The notes beneath the pieces were generated by a model. It saw only the letters and a list, made by a program, of their open reading frames with translations, was not told the DNA's origin and ran no database searches. Of a stretch of 64,000 bases of DNA, positions 46,980 through 60,879 are shown in pieces. A program made the position numbers and the translations under genes. This DNA comes from Cranoglanis bouderius (lineage: Eukaryota > Chordata > Actinopteri > Siluriformes > Cranoglanididae): the NCBI GenBank assembly GCA_023630585.1, contig CM042544.1:23245256-23309255 (forward strand), read 5' to 3'. Numbering within the stretch: the stretch's first letter is position 1; each line of letters opens with the position of its first letter.

Positions 46980-47186
46980 AGGATCTCAGAAAGGGAGGGA
47001 GAGAGAGTAGGAGAGACAGAGAGAGAGAGAGAGCGAGAGAGGGAGTCAGTGTCAGTGTCTCTCTGTGCACTGGCAAATGAGCAGGCCTGGGATGCAGTCA
47101 GGACTTTAGAGCTCTCATAGGGGTACTGCGGAGGGGGGCAGCCCACCTGCACCCCAAAACTTCTAATTCTTCATCGTGATCATCCT

Positions 47187-47241
<55 letters not shown>

Positions 47242-47370
47242 AACCACCATATGTTCCTCTGGACCAAGACAGCAAGTTGTTCATACTCTCCAAAGTGCAC
47301 CACGTCCATCTTCAAGGGATACTTGCAGAAGACTGACAACAACAAGCAAAGAACTATCTATTAAAGCAAG
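46980..47370 (+). promoter_or_regulatory. pde1c: Putative pde1c promoter/5' leader with GA-rich tract and (CA)26
   Basis: The 390 bp before the pde1c ATG hold a purine-rich (GA) tract at 46985-47044 and a (CA)n run at 47188-47239, only 132 bp from the start codon. No TATA box is visible. The extent of the leader and whether this is the main promoter are inference. Confidence 0.35.
47188..47239. repeat. (CA)26 microsatellite before pde1c
   Basis: 26 CA units, 132 bp upstream of the pde1c start codon. Confidence 0.95.
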
Positions 47371-47455
47371 ATGACAGAGCCCAGCTCCAAAAAACAAGGA
47401 TTTAAAAAATGCCGGAGTGCCACATTCAGCATTGACGGTTTCAGCTTCACGATCG
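47371..47455 (+). CDS. pde1c: pde1c coding exon 1
   Basis: Start ATG preceded by AAAGCAAG; encodes 28 residues plus one base; donor GGTAAG at 47456. The conserved GFKKCRSATFSIDGFSF segment identifies it. Stops in frame upstream support this ATG. Confidence 0.9.
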
Positions 47456-50400
47456 GTAAGAGTGGAAGGAACCGTGTGGGGTTGTGGGTGTGTAACACAA
47501 CTTCTTCTTTTAATCTCATTACTGGCTGTTGGAATAGTGTGATCTGATTAAAATCTGAATATTGCAGTTACGAGTAGTAACTATTTCTTTGCTAATATCA
47601 ATACAAAAATAGCAGGTACTTGTTTATGAGGGAGATGCATGGAAGCGTTCAAAGAAGTATTTTTGTGCTAACGTGTCAATAAAATGATGAATAAAGCAGG
47701 AAACATATTTTGAAAACGAATACAGTGAATGCTTATGAAAGGGATTTAGTGCATCTACTAAAAATCATGCTTAAATATTTTCCAAACTTCATTCAACAGC
47801 ATCCTAACCATTAATGCTTTTGAAAGCTTTTTTTTCTCCTTGGATCTGATGATAACAGTTGGATTTTATTGAAGTTTACATTTGTGTTATTGAAGATTTT
47901 TATCTTTTGAATGTTAAAGATTTCTCATACTCATGTTGAATAGATTTCGATTACATAATAGCCCTGTTTTTATGTAAAATGAGTCACAGTATCTTGCATT
48001 TGTATGGAAGCAGGCACAGAACAATACAGGCAAAGTGGCAAAATGACATGACAGTTGTTTTCAGAGAACATGCAATGGTGGTAATTACAGCCTTACAAAG
48101 GTCAAGTGGCACTGCTTATGTTACAGTCAACAATCAGTCTTTATGGAGGCAGCCAAAAGGGCTAAAAAAAGCTCTGAACAATGTTACCATGTTTTACATC
48201 CAAATAATGTTGCCGTCATCTATGAGGTTTTGATGGAGTGCAGATGTGTTCTTCAGCAGATAAGACACTTCCTCTGAGGACCTTACTGTGCCATCCAGTT
48301 ACCTTTGTGATTAATGTCTCCATGGCCACCAACGAGGGGGGGAGGGGTGATGTCATCATTACACAGTGATTTCTGTCGCTTTGTAACAAACAAGTCAGTC
48401 TCATCCCCTGCCGTATATTTGCGTGTGTGTGTGTGTGTGTGTGTGGGTTGGTGGGGGTTACCCAGCAGAGAGCTCATTAGAGTACCTGTTGGCTAATCAG
48501 AATCAGGTACAGGAGGTCACTAGAGAGATAAATAAAATAAAAAAATAACTGGATTGGAAGAGGAGAGCAAGATCTGTGTCTGTCCCTCTGTGGGAGACCC
48601 TCAATCGTCATGTCATTACTGGAGTAGTCTCAGTAGCCAGGGGGGAATCATTAACACTAATGAAGTGGCTTCTTCCTACTCCCGAGGACACACACATTGA
48701 GCACAGTACAGTCTCTACCTACTGGCTGAGCTAAAATAGTCCTCTTCTGCAGACTTCTGATCCCTCTTTATTATCCATCTGCCACAGTGGTGTGCATGTC
48801 CCTACCAGTGTGGTCGTTCAGTTCAGTCTCTCTTTATCCTTCCCTCCCTTTGGTTTCATTCATCTTTCTATAAATGCTACATACACACACACCAGCCACT
48901 TAAATAGGAACACCTATAACCCTGCTCAGTCGTGTAATAATCCAATTACATGGCCGTAGCTCAACGCATAAAATCGTGCAAATACAAGTCAAGAGCTTCA
49001 GTGAATATTCTCATCAACCATCAGAATGGGAAAAATGTAATCTCAGTGACTTTAATTGTGGCATTGTTGATGGTGCACACAGAATGGTGAAAAAAAAACA
49101 AAAAAACAAAACAAAACAAAACAAAAATCTACTGAGTGGCTTGCTGATGAGAGAGGAGAATGGCCAGACTGGTTTGAGCTTATAGGAAGTCTATGGTAAC
49201 AGTGGGCAAAGGATCACTGAAACTGGATGGTTGAGAAACGTCGCCTGGTCTTTCTCCAACCTTCAACGGTGAGCCTGAGCCCTCTGTGGCCTCGGATTCC
49301 TGTTCTTAGCTGACAGGTGAGGAATGGTCTCCTGCTGTTGTAGCCCATCCACCTCGAGGTTCGCTGTACATGCCTTCTGATTGCAATGCATAAAAGCAGT
49401 GCATGGTTCCCTGCATTGCACTGCTGCCACATGATTAACTGATTGGATAATTGCATGAATGTGCAGGTGTACAAGTGTTCCTATTACAGTCAATACTGAG
49501 TGTAAATTAAGAACTTTATTGTGGTCACCATTCATTTTTGAAAATGTTCATTGCAGATCCATTGAACACAGTTTATTCACACATACAGTCAACACCTTAC
49601 ACTCAGAGATACGTCAGTACATACTGTATGCATAGAAAGTTATCTGTATTCAGACTTGTTCTACACAGGTGCATATTTTTGGGTGTCCCATTCAGATTAT
49701 TGAAACTACCTGCATGCAGATCACATATCTGATTTTGTGTATGGCTCTCAGAGTGTCTAGATTACCGACTTTAAACAAGCACTTGCCTTAATTATGTTAA
49801 TTTACATTTGATGGGCTAAAAGTCAAATGGCATTGCATTGTTTTTTTTTGCGTGCATTAATATTGACCAAAACAAATTCTCAGACAGTTCAAAGTTAAGA
49901 CTTAAGTTGAAAGTCTGAATAGCAGATAACTGAGATGCCAAACAATGAAGAAATAAACCCAATCTCAACAAAACATAATTGTTAGTTACATTTAAATGTG
50001 GTTTATAAATAAATTTTGCTTGCTTATTTCTTGTCAGCTGATATTTTCGTAGTGTAATGACCGGCCCACTTTTCAGCCCACCTGTAAATAACACTTCCAT
50101 GAGTTGGACTACTAGCAGATACAGCAGGACCTTTAAGAAAAATACACTTTGCACACGCACATAGAGCACATGTCCACTAAACTGTTGACAGCCTCATCTC
50201 AGTGTTCTCTCTCTCAGAGACAAGCCAGTTCCCTCAGCTTAAAATCCATAGAGGCCACTTACTGATGTTCTCTTATTTTCCATAATGACACCCACCCACA
50301 CACATACATCCCTCCCTAGAGGCTGTCTTCACAACCAAACAATAATCTCCCTTCACCTTTACTTTCTGAAAAGTCCCAAAGGACATGTCGGAAAAACGAA

Positions 50401-52952
50401 CAAAGCACTGCTTGCACTTTCATTTTATTCCATTCACTACTAACAGCTTGAACGATGTCAAGCTTCCATTTCTTTCCTTTAAAAAAAAGACATATATTCA
50501 TGTACAGTGGTGCTTGAAAGTTTGTGAATCTTTGAAAGTTCGTGAATCCTTTAGAATGTTCTATATATCCGCATAAATATGACCTAAAACATCATCAGAT
50601 GAGTCATGAGAAGACAAAGAGAACCCAAATATTATACTTGGTCATTTATTTATTGAGGAAAATGATCCAGTATTACATCTGTGAGTGACAAAAGTATGTG
50701 AACCGCTAGGATTAGCAGTTAATTTGAAAGTAAAATTAGAGTCAGGTGTTTTCAATCAATGGGATGACAATCAGGTGTGAGTGAGCGCCCCATTTTATTT
50801 AAAGAACAGGGATCTATCAAAGTCTGATCTTCACAGCACAACACAAAGGAGATTTCTGAGGTTGAAGAGTCGTTGATGCTCATCCGGCTGGAAAAGGTTA
50901 CAAAACCATCTCTAAAGAGTTTGGACTCCACCAATCCACATTCGGACAGATTGTGTAAAAATTGAGGAAATTTAAGACAATTGTTACCCTCCCCAGGAGT
51001 GGTCGACCCAGAAAGATCACTCCAAGAGCAAGACGTGTAATAGTCCACAATGTCACAAAAGAACCCAGGGTAACTTCGAAGCAACTAAAGGTCACTCTCT
51101 CATTGGCTAATGTTAATGTTCATGAGTCCACCATCAGGAGAACAACAATGGTGTGCATCTCAGGTTTGCAAGAAGAAAGCCACTGCTCTCCAAAAAGTAC
51201 ATTAGCAAACTGCAGCCAGGCAGCAAAGATCACATGGACAAGCCAGAAGGTTAATGGAAACATGTGTTGTGGATGGATGAGACGAAAATAGAACTTTTTT
51301 GGTTTAAATGAGAAACGTTATGTTTGGAGAAAGGAAAACACTGCATTCCAGCACAAGAACCTTATACCATCTGTGAAACATGGTGGACGAAGTATCATGT
51401 TTTGGGCAAGGACAGCTTGCTATCATTGATGGAACAATGAATTCTGAATTATACCGGTGAATTCTAAAGGAAAATGTCAGGACATCTGTCCATGATCTGA
51501 ATCTCAAAAGGCAGTGGGTAATACAGCAAGACAAGAAACTAAGCACACAGGTCGTTCTACCAAAGAATTCTTAAAGAAGAATAAAGTTAATGTTTTAGAA
51601 TGGCCAAGTCAAAGTCCTTGATCCAATAGAAATGTTCTGGAAAGACCTGAAGCGAGCAGTTTATGTGAGGAAACCCACCAACACCCCAGAGCTGAAGCTA
51701 TTCTGTACTGAGTAATGGGCTAAAATTCCTCCAAGCCGATGTGCAGGACTGATCAACAGATACCAGAAACGTTTGGTTGCAGTTATCGCTGCACAAGGGG
51801 GTCACACCAGATACTGAAAGCAAAGGTTCGCATACTTTTGCCACTCACAGATATGTAGTATTGGATCATTTTCTTCAATAAGTAAATGACCAAGTATAAT
51901 ATTTTTGCCTCATTTGTTTACTTGTTTTTTTCTTTATCTACTTTTAGTACTTGTGTGAAAATCTGATGATGTTTTAGATCATATTTATGCAGATATACAG
52001 AAAATTCTAAAGGGTTCACAAACTTTCAAGCACCACTGTATACTGATATCCTTCATACATAGGTTGTATGTTTCATTCATCATGCAGAGGTCAGAGAGTT
52101 AATATTTATCACCAGCCAAATGTACTGGTGTTAAATAATCCTGTTTTACATTTTATTAAAGTGTGATGCAATGCTTTGTATATAATAAGTTTCAAGAACA
52201 ATTCAAGCTCAACTAAACAGGAGGTTAATATCCAATTACTCATGTAATGGTTAAATATACTATGTTCTGTTGATCCCTTTCTTTTGAGACTGTTATTATG
52301 TGAATATTTATGCAAAAACAAACAAGCAAATACAACCCGAATTCCAAAAAAGCTGTGTAAAATGTAAATAAAAACAGAATGCAATGATTTGCAAATCTCA
52401 TAAACCCACATGTTATTCACAATAGTACACAGAGAACATATCAAATGTTTAAACTGAGGAAATGTACCATTTTAAGAAAAAAATATAGATGGCCGCAACA
52501 CTCTGAAAAAAGTTGGGAGTGGGGCAACAAAAGGCTGGAAAAGTAAGTATTTGTAGTGAAAATTAGCTGTTTGGGTTAATTTGATACATTCTCCACCATT
52601 TTACGTAAGTAAAAATGAGTTGTTTAAATTGAGCTATATTTATTCTCCTCCAAAGATGTAGGAGAGATTAACAGATCAGCTCGTAAAGGGAAATTTGACT
52701 AATTTAGTATTACTGATCAACTATTCATCCAGCGATAAGTTGAACCTAGTGTATTCATTAATTATGCATTAGATATTACCTCCGTGGCCACCGGCAATAA
52801 TATCCTAAACATAGTGACACATTATTTTAAGAGCATGTAGCAGAATCGCAATTCAAGGCAATAGACACTTGTAAGCAATAAGAACACGTATATTTAAGAA
52901 CAGACGAGACTTTATTGAACTACTCTATGACATAGAAACTAATCTAACATAT

Positions 52953-52990
<38 letters not shown>

Positions 52991-55900
52991 TACGTAAACG
53001 GGTGATAATGAAGAGTGAATGAAGTTCCGAGTCTCTAGCGTTGCATGCTATTTCACAGACCATGATCTGAACGAACCATCAACTTATTAAGTTATCTTCA
53101 CTTCCTTTAGAAGGGCTCAACTTATTATAGACACCAGATTAGCTAGATTCTGGGGTGTTGTGCTTGCCTTAGCTGTGTTGAAGGGATTTCCTCGTTATGA
53201 GAGGCGTCTCGGAAGACCAATCGGAATGCTGAGTGGAATGAAGGCGGGACGCTTGAAAAGCAGGCGGCGGCTCTCGCTGGGTCCCCAGGCCGATGTAAAC
53301 GTGATCTGATCTCCCCGACGTTGATTGGCTCTGGAGACCCTCCGCCGACCCGGTCCTTCAAAGCGTGCCAAGAAGCAAGAGAGAGAGCGAAGCAAGCGAC
53401 GAGCCAAACTCTTGTGTTCTTAAGATTTTAACACTTCCTGGGCTAGTCCAGCCCAGAGTGCTTCCTCCAATCAATATTGTCTTTGGGCGGGGCGTTAGCC
53501 AGATTCTCCACCTATTATGCTAATCAGCCCCTTGTCCCTGCGGATGAGTGGCTCCACACTCTTCAATGATGAGTGGATTATTAAACTTTGTCCTGAAACT
53601 TTGCATGCACATATCAGAAAAATCTACACAAATTTCCTTACTCTTATGATTTAGGAAATCATTCAATGAACACATACATACCAAACAAGACATGTTTGAC
53701 TACTTAAAGTACATTATTAATATTTAAAACACAATGATCCTCCTAGGGCTACTACACAAATACATGCAAAATCGAACAATTAGTGGCAACTTAATGGTGA
53801 TGCACATGAAGAAAATAGAACAACACATGGTCGGAAATAGGTGATTGCAGTTGTTCAAAGATGTATTAATTCCCACAGTCTTTGCTCCTGGTAGGCACCG
53901 ATTGTGGAATGTGTGAGTCCTTGTGTAGACTTGTGGAATTGTGGAATGTTTAATCTTGGTGAAAAGGTCTCTCCTTTCTTCCAGAATTTATTGGCCTTAA
54001 TGGTAAGATTCTTTGGACTTATCTGTTGAGTAAGCAAACTGGTCTGACCCAAAAGGCCTAAATCACTGCATTTGAGAGCAGTTTCTGTGGTCGAGAGGGT
54101 TCAGCCCTGGGTCAGGGAGGCCTTTAACGCTTGCTGTGTTGGTTGAGATAAGGCAGATGCACACACTGGATTTAAGTGGCTCCTTGGTGTCTGGGTGTGG
54201 ATTCCTTGTTTTATGGCTCCCTGAGTGCAGACATTTTGGTCCAGAGTTTCTTGTGGGTTTTCTGGCTGAGAAGGCCCATTGTTTTATTTCTTCTGGTTAT
54301 AATTTTGTGAATTATATGATGCTGCTTGTGCTGAGGCGTTACATATTACTAAAAATAAACAGCTGGAGGAACATTTTGCAACTAATTAGGTTAATTGGCA
54401 ACAGGTCAGTAACATGATTGGGTATAAAAAGAGTATCTTAGAGAGGCAGAGGTTCTCAAAAGTAAAGATGGGCAGAGGTTCACCAATCTGTGAAAAAACT
54501 GCATCTACAAATTGTGGAACAATTTCAGAATAATGTTCCTCAGTGTAAAATTGTGAAGACTTTGAATATCTCATCATCTACAGTACAAAAAATCATCAAA
54601 ACATTCAGAGAATCTGGAGAAATCTCAATCATTATTGCATGGCCGTAATGTTTGGGCCCTCAGGTGACACTGTATTAAAAACAGGCATGATTCTGTGATG
54701 GAAATCACTGCATGGACTCAGAAACACCTCCAGAACTCATTGTCTGTGAACACAGTTCGCCGTGCCATCCACAAATGCTGGTTAAAGCTCTATCATGCAA
54801 AGAAGAAGCCATATGTGAACATGATCCAGAAATGCCGCCGTCTTCTCTCGGCCAAAGCTCATTTAAAATGGACTGAGGCAAAGTGGAAAACTGTTCTGTG
54901 GCCAGACGAATCGAAATTTGAAATTTTTTTTGGAAACCATGGACTCTGGACTAAAGAGGAGAGGGACCATCCGGCTTGTTATCAGCGCTCAGTTCAAAAG
55001 CATGCATCTCTGATGGTATGGGGTGCAGTAGTGCCTATGGAATGGGCAGCTTGCACATCTAAAGAGTCCGGGTGCTGAACTGGCCTGCCTGCAGTCCAGA
55101 CCTTTCACCAATTGAAAACATTTGGCTCATCATGAAACGAAAAATACAACAAAGAAGATCCAGGACTGTTGAGCAGCTAGAATCCTGTATCAGACACGAA
55201 TGGGACAACATTCCTCTCCCAAAACTCCTCTCAGCAACTGGTCTCCTCAATTCCCAGACGTGTACGGACTGTTATTAAAAGAAGAGGGGATGCTACACGG
55301 TGTTAAACATGGCCCTGTCCCAACTTTTTTTGAGACGTTTCACCGCCATCAAATTCAAAATTTCTTAATTTTTTTCCTTAAAATGGTACATTTCCTCAGT
55401 TTAAACATTTGATATGTTTGCTATGTTCTATTGTGAATAAAATATGGTTTTATGTGTTTTGCAAATCATTGCATTCTGTTTTTATTGACATTTTACACAG
55501 CGTCCCAACTTTTTTGGAATTGGGGTTGTATATAACCCAGAATATTTTCATTTACATACTTTCTATTTTACTTATTTACCTTTTCACTATGTTTCACCAT
55601 GTTACCTGAAAAGTAAAAGGAAACTTCATACCAACAATTCAAACCATGAGTGACATGATTTAATTCGTCATTTAGTAATACAATTCCCTAAAGTAGCTGA
55701 TTATGTCTGTATTTTAAATTTTACACATAACAAGCATGTTAAGTAACTATTTTAACCTACTACAGTTTTCATCTATGAAATTTTCCTTATTTTTATACTG
55801 TAAATAAAATCAATAAAGCCAGAAAACACCAGGTCAGTCTACCCAGGATTACTTAAGGAAGTGCATCATAGTTTGGTGAGTTATTAAGGATTTTGGTGTG

Positions 55901-57568
55901 CAATTTGCATAATTCTAATTGGTGGTCTTAAAGCTCATATAACAATGTAAGCAAAACTACCAAACTACAAAAATTTGATGACCAAAAATTTTGTCAAATA
56001 ATTTTTCTCAATCTAAAATATTTCACACAATAAAGAATGTACACATTATACTGTATATACAGTATATTGATTACATATAATCTAATTGAACTTAAATAAT
56101 ATGTTTGTATATGCTGTCCTCAAGGTATTTGCTTATCCTTCTGTCACTCTTTTCAACTGCAGTCGCAAATGAAACAGGAGAAAGCCACCCAAGGCCTCTG
56201 GCCCGCTTTGCACGTGAGTCTAACTATCTATATATAACAGACTGAGTATAATATTATATAGTACAAAAGATGTGTATAATAGTACTTTTAAAATAAATAT
56301 ACTGAAATCTTAAATCTGACTGATCAGAAGTTGTTGGTCAATTTTCTAGAACAACACAGCTCTGACAGTAGTTCAGCTGCAAGGCAAATCACTGATGTTC
56401 TAATATGTCATAGTAACAGCTAATTCATGGGGACTTGTATGGCAGATGTTCCACATAATCTAAGGCTAATAATAAATGGATTTAAGAACGTGGTGTTAAA
56501 TAACCAAGAAAAACATATTGTTGATATGGTGAAACTTTCTGCAAGGAGACATTATTTAACATTTATGGAAGGAGTCTCCATTGTGAGAGCTTTGTCAATT
56601 AAAGGTGAAGCTGTTTGCCTAGGTTTTGTGTAAATAGAGGGGAAAAAAGAGGCTGGAGAAGGAACAACTGTTTATTATAGCTGCTATGACGTATGCCATA
56701 ACAGGATGTTCCACAACATGTAGATGTAAGTATAAATTATATACTGTGGTGTAACAGGAATGAAACACTTTGGGATGCAATAATCAAATTCAGAGTGTTT
56801 GTATGTTACACCCCTACTCTTTATGAGAAGTGTCCTGGGATTTATCTGAATATATCTATATTTATATTACGTTTTGCTGACATTATGAACAAACACCCTG
56901 AATGGTAAGTGGTATTCAGTTATTCATTTAGATTTTGTAATTTGCTTATCCCCTCTTAGCCACATGTCATTTTTGACAAAAGCAAACCTAATGCACAGTG
57001 AATGGGTTTCACCATGTGTATGTGTAGCAAGTAGGCTAGATGGCAGCATTAGACAGCATCATGCTTTGGAAAGCGGGATTTATGTGTTAGTTGCAGCTTT
57101 TTATTGACTAGCGGAGCAGCAGGTCTACTGGCATAGTTTGGGGGGGGGGGGATTATTCTGGGCTTATTATATAAATCTAGAACTGTCATTTTAGTGGAAA
57201 TCCACACCATTTATTTTGTAAACATATTGTAAACAAACAAACAAATGCAGAATTGTATTTTTTTGGCTTTTCAAAAGACACGTTTGTATATGCCATGTTA
57301 CGTGTTACACTCAGACAACTTTTAACAACTTTTATTGTTTAGCTTTCTAATTAATTGATCTCTGTTGTACCTTACTGACCCTGTACCCTCTGATTACTGA
57401 AGGCTCCAAGTCCCAAAATGCCTTGTGGAATGCTATAACAGCGGGCATCGGGATCAGGGACAAAGACAAGAGAGGGATATTAATTGACCCGCGCAGTCCT
57501 GAGGAGATCCTCGCTGATGAGTTGCCTGCTGTAGATAGTCCTGATGCCATGGAGAAGACTGCAATCAG
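47371..57568 (+). CDS. pde1c: Ca2+/calmodulin-dependent 3',5'-cyclic nucleotide phosphodiesterase 1C, first three coding exons
   Basis: PDE1C hydrolyses cAMP and cGMP and is activated by Ca2+/calmodulin. Only the N-terminus is here: exons 47371-47455, 56163-56213 and 57403-57568, with phases that close exactly (G|TC = Val, C|GC = Arg, and a final AG that must join the next exon as Arg). The protein reads MTEPSSKKQGFKKCRSATFS with SIDGFSFTI, then VANETGESHPRPLARFARSK, then SPEEILADELPAVDSP. This is the N-terminus of the long PDE1C isoform, and PDE1A and PDE1B do not start this way. The next expected exon, with the calmodulin-binding and LVKQLERG-type segment, is not in the window, so intron 3 is longer than 6.4 kb. 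In teleosts it could be either duplicate (pde1ca or pde1cb). Confidence 0.9.
47456..48880. other. pde1c intron 1, proximal part
   Basis: No exon or named repeat apart from a (GT)n run at 48422-48445. Confidence 0.5.
48892..49490 (+). mobile_element. Deleted Tc1-like fragment in pde1c intron 1
   Basis: Left end CACTTAAATAGGAACACCTA, right end GGTGTACAAGTGTTCCTATT. Plus-strand traces include LLMREENGQTGLSL. The part 49215-49420 is antisense (minus-strand WMGYNSRRP). Same family as 44310-44930 and 63572-64000. Confidence 0.65.
50503..52040 (+). mobile_element. Tc1-like transposon with broken transposase, pde1c intron 1
   Basis: Ends TACAGTGGTGCTTGAAAGTT and AACTTTCAAGCACCACTGTA are perfect inverses; inverted repeats reach about 200 bp inwards. 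Transposase traces: VTLPRSGRPRKITPRARRVI (50990s), then several frameshifts, then an NPIE-like region damaged near 51625, and the usual C-terminal segment before 51815. Confidence 0.88.
52331..55530 (+). mobile_element. Tc1-like transposon split by an LTR-like insertion
   Basis: Left end TACAACCCGAATTCCAAAAA, right end TTTTTTGGAATTGGGGTTGTA-type to 55530. Sequence inward of both ends matches in inverse (AATGCAATGATTTGCAAAT). An inner motif GAAAAAAGTTGGGAGTGGGG near 52505 gives an IR/DR layout. The transposase part (54468-55278) retains VLWPDESKFE (first Asp) and NWPACSPDLSPIENIW (Glu), but the segment with the second Asp is deleted at about 55062, plus stops. It is dead. Confidence 0.88.
52552..54343 (-). 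mobile_element. LTR-like insertion (possible solo LTR) inside the Tc1 copy
   Basis: A 1792-bp block starts TGTAG and ends TTACA, flanked on both sides by TATT (52548-52551 and 54344-54347), which fits a 4-bp target duplication with TG...CA termini. On the minus strand there is one AATAAA (52911-52916) and GC/CCAAT-type boxes (53470-53490), as in an LTR read right to left. No coding genes are present. It also contains a (CA)15 run (52957-52986) and a GC-rich island (53150-53480). Only one LTR-like unit is seen. Another class of insertion with short TGTA/TACA ends is possible. Confidence 0.5.
56163..56213 (+). CDS. pde1c: pde1c coding exon 2
   Basis: 51 nt between a CTGCAG acceptor and a GTGAGT donor, encoding VANETGESHPRPLARFA. 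It is too short to show as a long open frame. It lies 8.7 kb from exon 1. Confidence 0.9.
57403..57568 (+). CDS. pde1c: pde1c coding exon 3
   Basis: 166 nt, encoding SKSQNALWNAITAGIGIRD, a lysine/arginine-rich link, and LIDPRSPEEILADELPAVDS, ending at MEKTAI plus two bases of Arg. The donor is GTATGG. The EEILADELP segment is strongly conserved in PDE1C. Confidence 0.92.
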
Positions 57569-57569
57569 G

Positions 57570-58590
57570 TATGGAAGATGTCATAGTCTTTTATTCTTAA
57601 CGTTCTTCCTTTTCGACGACACAGCTCGATGCTGCAGGATAAGTGACTGTTGATTAAAGGGGGGGCTAAAGGCGTGACCTTCTTCATTGCTTCGAATCTG
57701 ATTGGTCAGAATGACCTAATGTGTTCAGAACATACACCTGGTGTTTCTGAGTTCTGCCTCTTAAAATATGGGCAAAAAAAATTAGGCTGTCCATTTTGTG
57801 TTGGCAGACAAGGCTGTTATGGGTCGATGAACATGCTACGTTGAACGTGCAAGGATTATAGCAAGCGAAGTGCACTGTTTGTGAACTCACTAAATATTTG
57901 TGTGTGAACACCTCTTTGTAAGTGCTTAGAGCTTAGTGGAACAGCTGGCAGGTGTTGATTGGAGGGTATTGACTGAACAGATCAATGAGACTGTCCATAT
58001 TAGCATGACCTGATTTCTATGGTAAAATGCTGCCATGGTTTCACAATTTCATTAGATATTATATGTTGCTTTAGGTGTGTATCATTGACAAAAATTGCTA
58101 CACAGTGAAACAAATAATAATCAGGCATTTAATACATCTCTGTCTTGGTTACCATGGCCACTGCTCATAGTAAACTCCACCCTCACACCCCCACTTACAG
58201 TACCTTAATGCAATTTACAGTTGCTATAACCATAGCGAACTGTTTCACCTTGCTCTACCTCTTTTTATTGCAGGCTATTCTATGTAATAGCTTTCTTTAT
58301 GTATAGTTACTCTGGTTTCATGTGTATTTTTGCCAAGGGTGTATTCAAGGTATACTGTACCTACTAGTCATACTAGACCACACACACAGTATGCAGTATG
58401 TGAACAACATAACATGTAGCTATTTTCATGTTGTACTGCATCACACAAGGCAACACAGCCATTTCCTTTAAAATAGTTGTTTCCTTTAAAACACTGTGTA
58501 AAATATGTAAAAAGAGCAAGTATACTGGTTTCATGTATATTTTATTAATATATCCTATAATTATCCTATGAATAGTCAAATGCTAACAGA
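57570..58590. other. pde1c intron 3, proximal part
   Basis: No exon or named repeat seen. Confidence 0.5.
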
Positions 58591-58594
58591 CAAC

Positions 58595-59564
58595 TACAAC
58601 CCCATTTCTATAAAAGTTGGGATTTTTTTTCTCAAATGCAGTAAAAATAAAAATCTGTGATTTGTCAAGTCTCTTGAAACTTTAATTAACTGACAAAAGT
58701 ACAAAGCAAAGATATTCAGTGTTTTCACTGACCGTTACCATTTTGTAAATATAAACAAATTTAGAATCAGAAATTTAGATCAGGTTAATTGGTACCAGGG
58801 GAGGGTATCAGGATTGGGCATAAACGGAGCGTCCACCAAAAGCTCAGTCTTTGCATGCAAGGATCTCATTGCATAAAGGGCAAGGCCAGAAACCACTGTT
58901 GAATGTGTGTGACCTTCGAGCCCTCAGGCGGCACTGCCTGAGAAATCATCATGCTACTGTGTTAAATATAACCACATGGGCTCGGGTGTACTTTGGAAAA
59001 CCGTCGTCACTTAACACAGTCCGCCGCTGCATCCAGAAATGCAACACGAAACTCTATTACGCAAGGAGGAGGCCACACATCAACTCAATCCAGAAATGCC
59101 GCCAAGTTCTCTGGGCCTGAGCTCATCTCAGATGGACTGAAAGGCAGTGGAAACATGTGCTGTGCATGTTTCAGCTTGTTTTCGGAAAAAAAGGACGTTG
59201 AGTTCTCCATGCCAAAGCTGAAAAGACCAACCAGACTGTTATAAGCAAAAGGTGCAAAAGCCAGCATCTGTGATGGTATGGGGGTGCATCAGTGCCCACG
59301 GCATGGGTGACTTGCATGTGTGTGAAGGTACCACTGACGTGGAGGTGTATATTGGGATTTTAGCGAGACATTTGTGCCATTAAGGCAACGTCTTTTCCCA
59401 GGAAGTCCATGGTTCTTTCAGCAGGACAATGCCAGGCCTCATTCTGCACGTGCTACAACAGCATAGCTTCGTCAGCAGTCCAGATCTGTCTCCTATGATG
59501 TCTCCTTCATGATTCTCATGAAGAGGAGAATCAGACAATAGCGACCAAGGACTGCTGAACAGTC

Positions 59565-59565
<1 letters not shown>
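58595..59565 (+). pseudogene. Truncated Tc1-like transposon, pde1c intron 3
   Basis: Left end TACAACCCCATTTCTATAAA resembles those at 23151 and 52331. Transposase traces: ARVYFGKPSSLNTVRRCIQK, LYYARRRPHINSIQKCRQVL and a later QQDNARPHSA-like region near 59425, with frameshifts. The right end is missing; the sequence passes into another Tc1 relic. Confidence 0.75.
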
Positions 59566-60794
<1,229 letters not shown>

Positions 60795-60879
60795 TATAAA
60801 AAGCCATATCACCCATGGAAATGTGTTTGATGGACAACCAAAAGACCATGCTGAGAAGAGCAAAGATTACGGTTGTGGA

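Noticed and set aside
31260..47000. A hidden gene in the vim-pde1c gap (for example an ST8SIA6 exon)
   Set aside because: Reading both strands gave only transposon relics and chance frames; no sialyltransferase-like exon seen.
49816..50169. 117-codon minus-strand frame in pde1c intron 1
   Set aside because: AT-rich, no recognisable domain, no splice or promoter signals.
53143..53407. GC-rich open frames inside the LTR-like unit
   Set aside because: Overlapping frames in a GC-rich control-like region with no protein similarity.
54136..54417. 93-codon plus-strand frame
   Set aside because: Crosses the boundary between the LTR-like insertion and the Tc1 copy, so it cannot be one gene.
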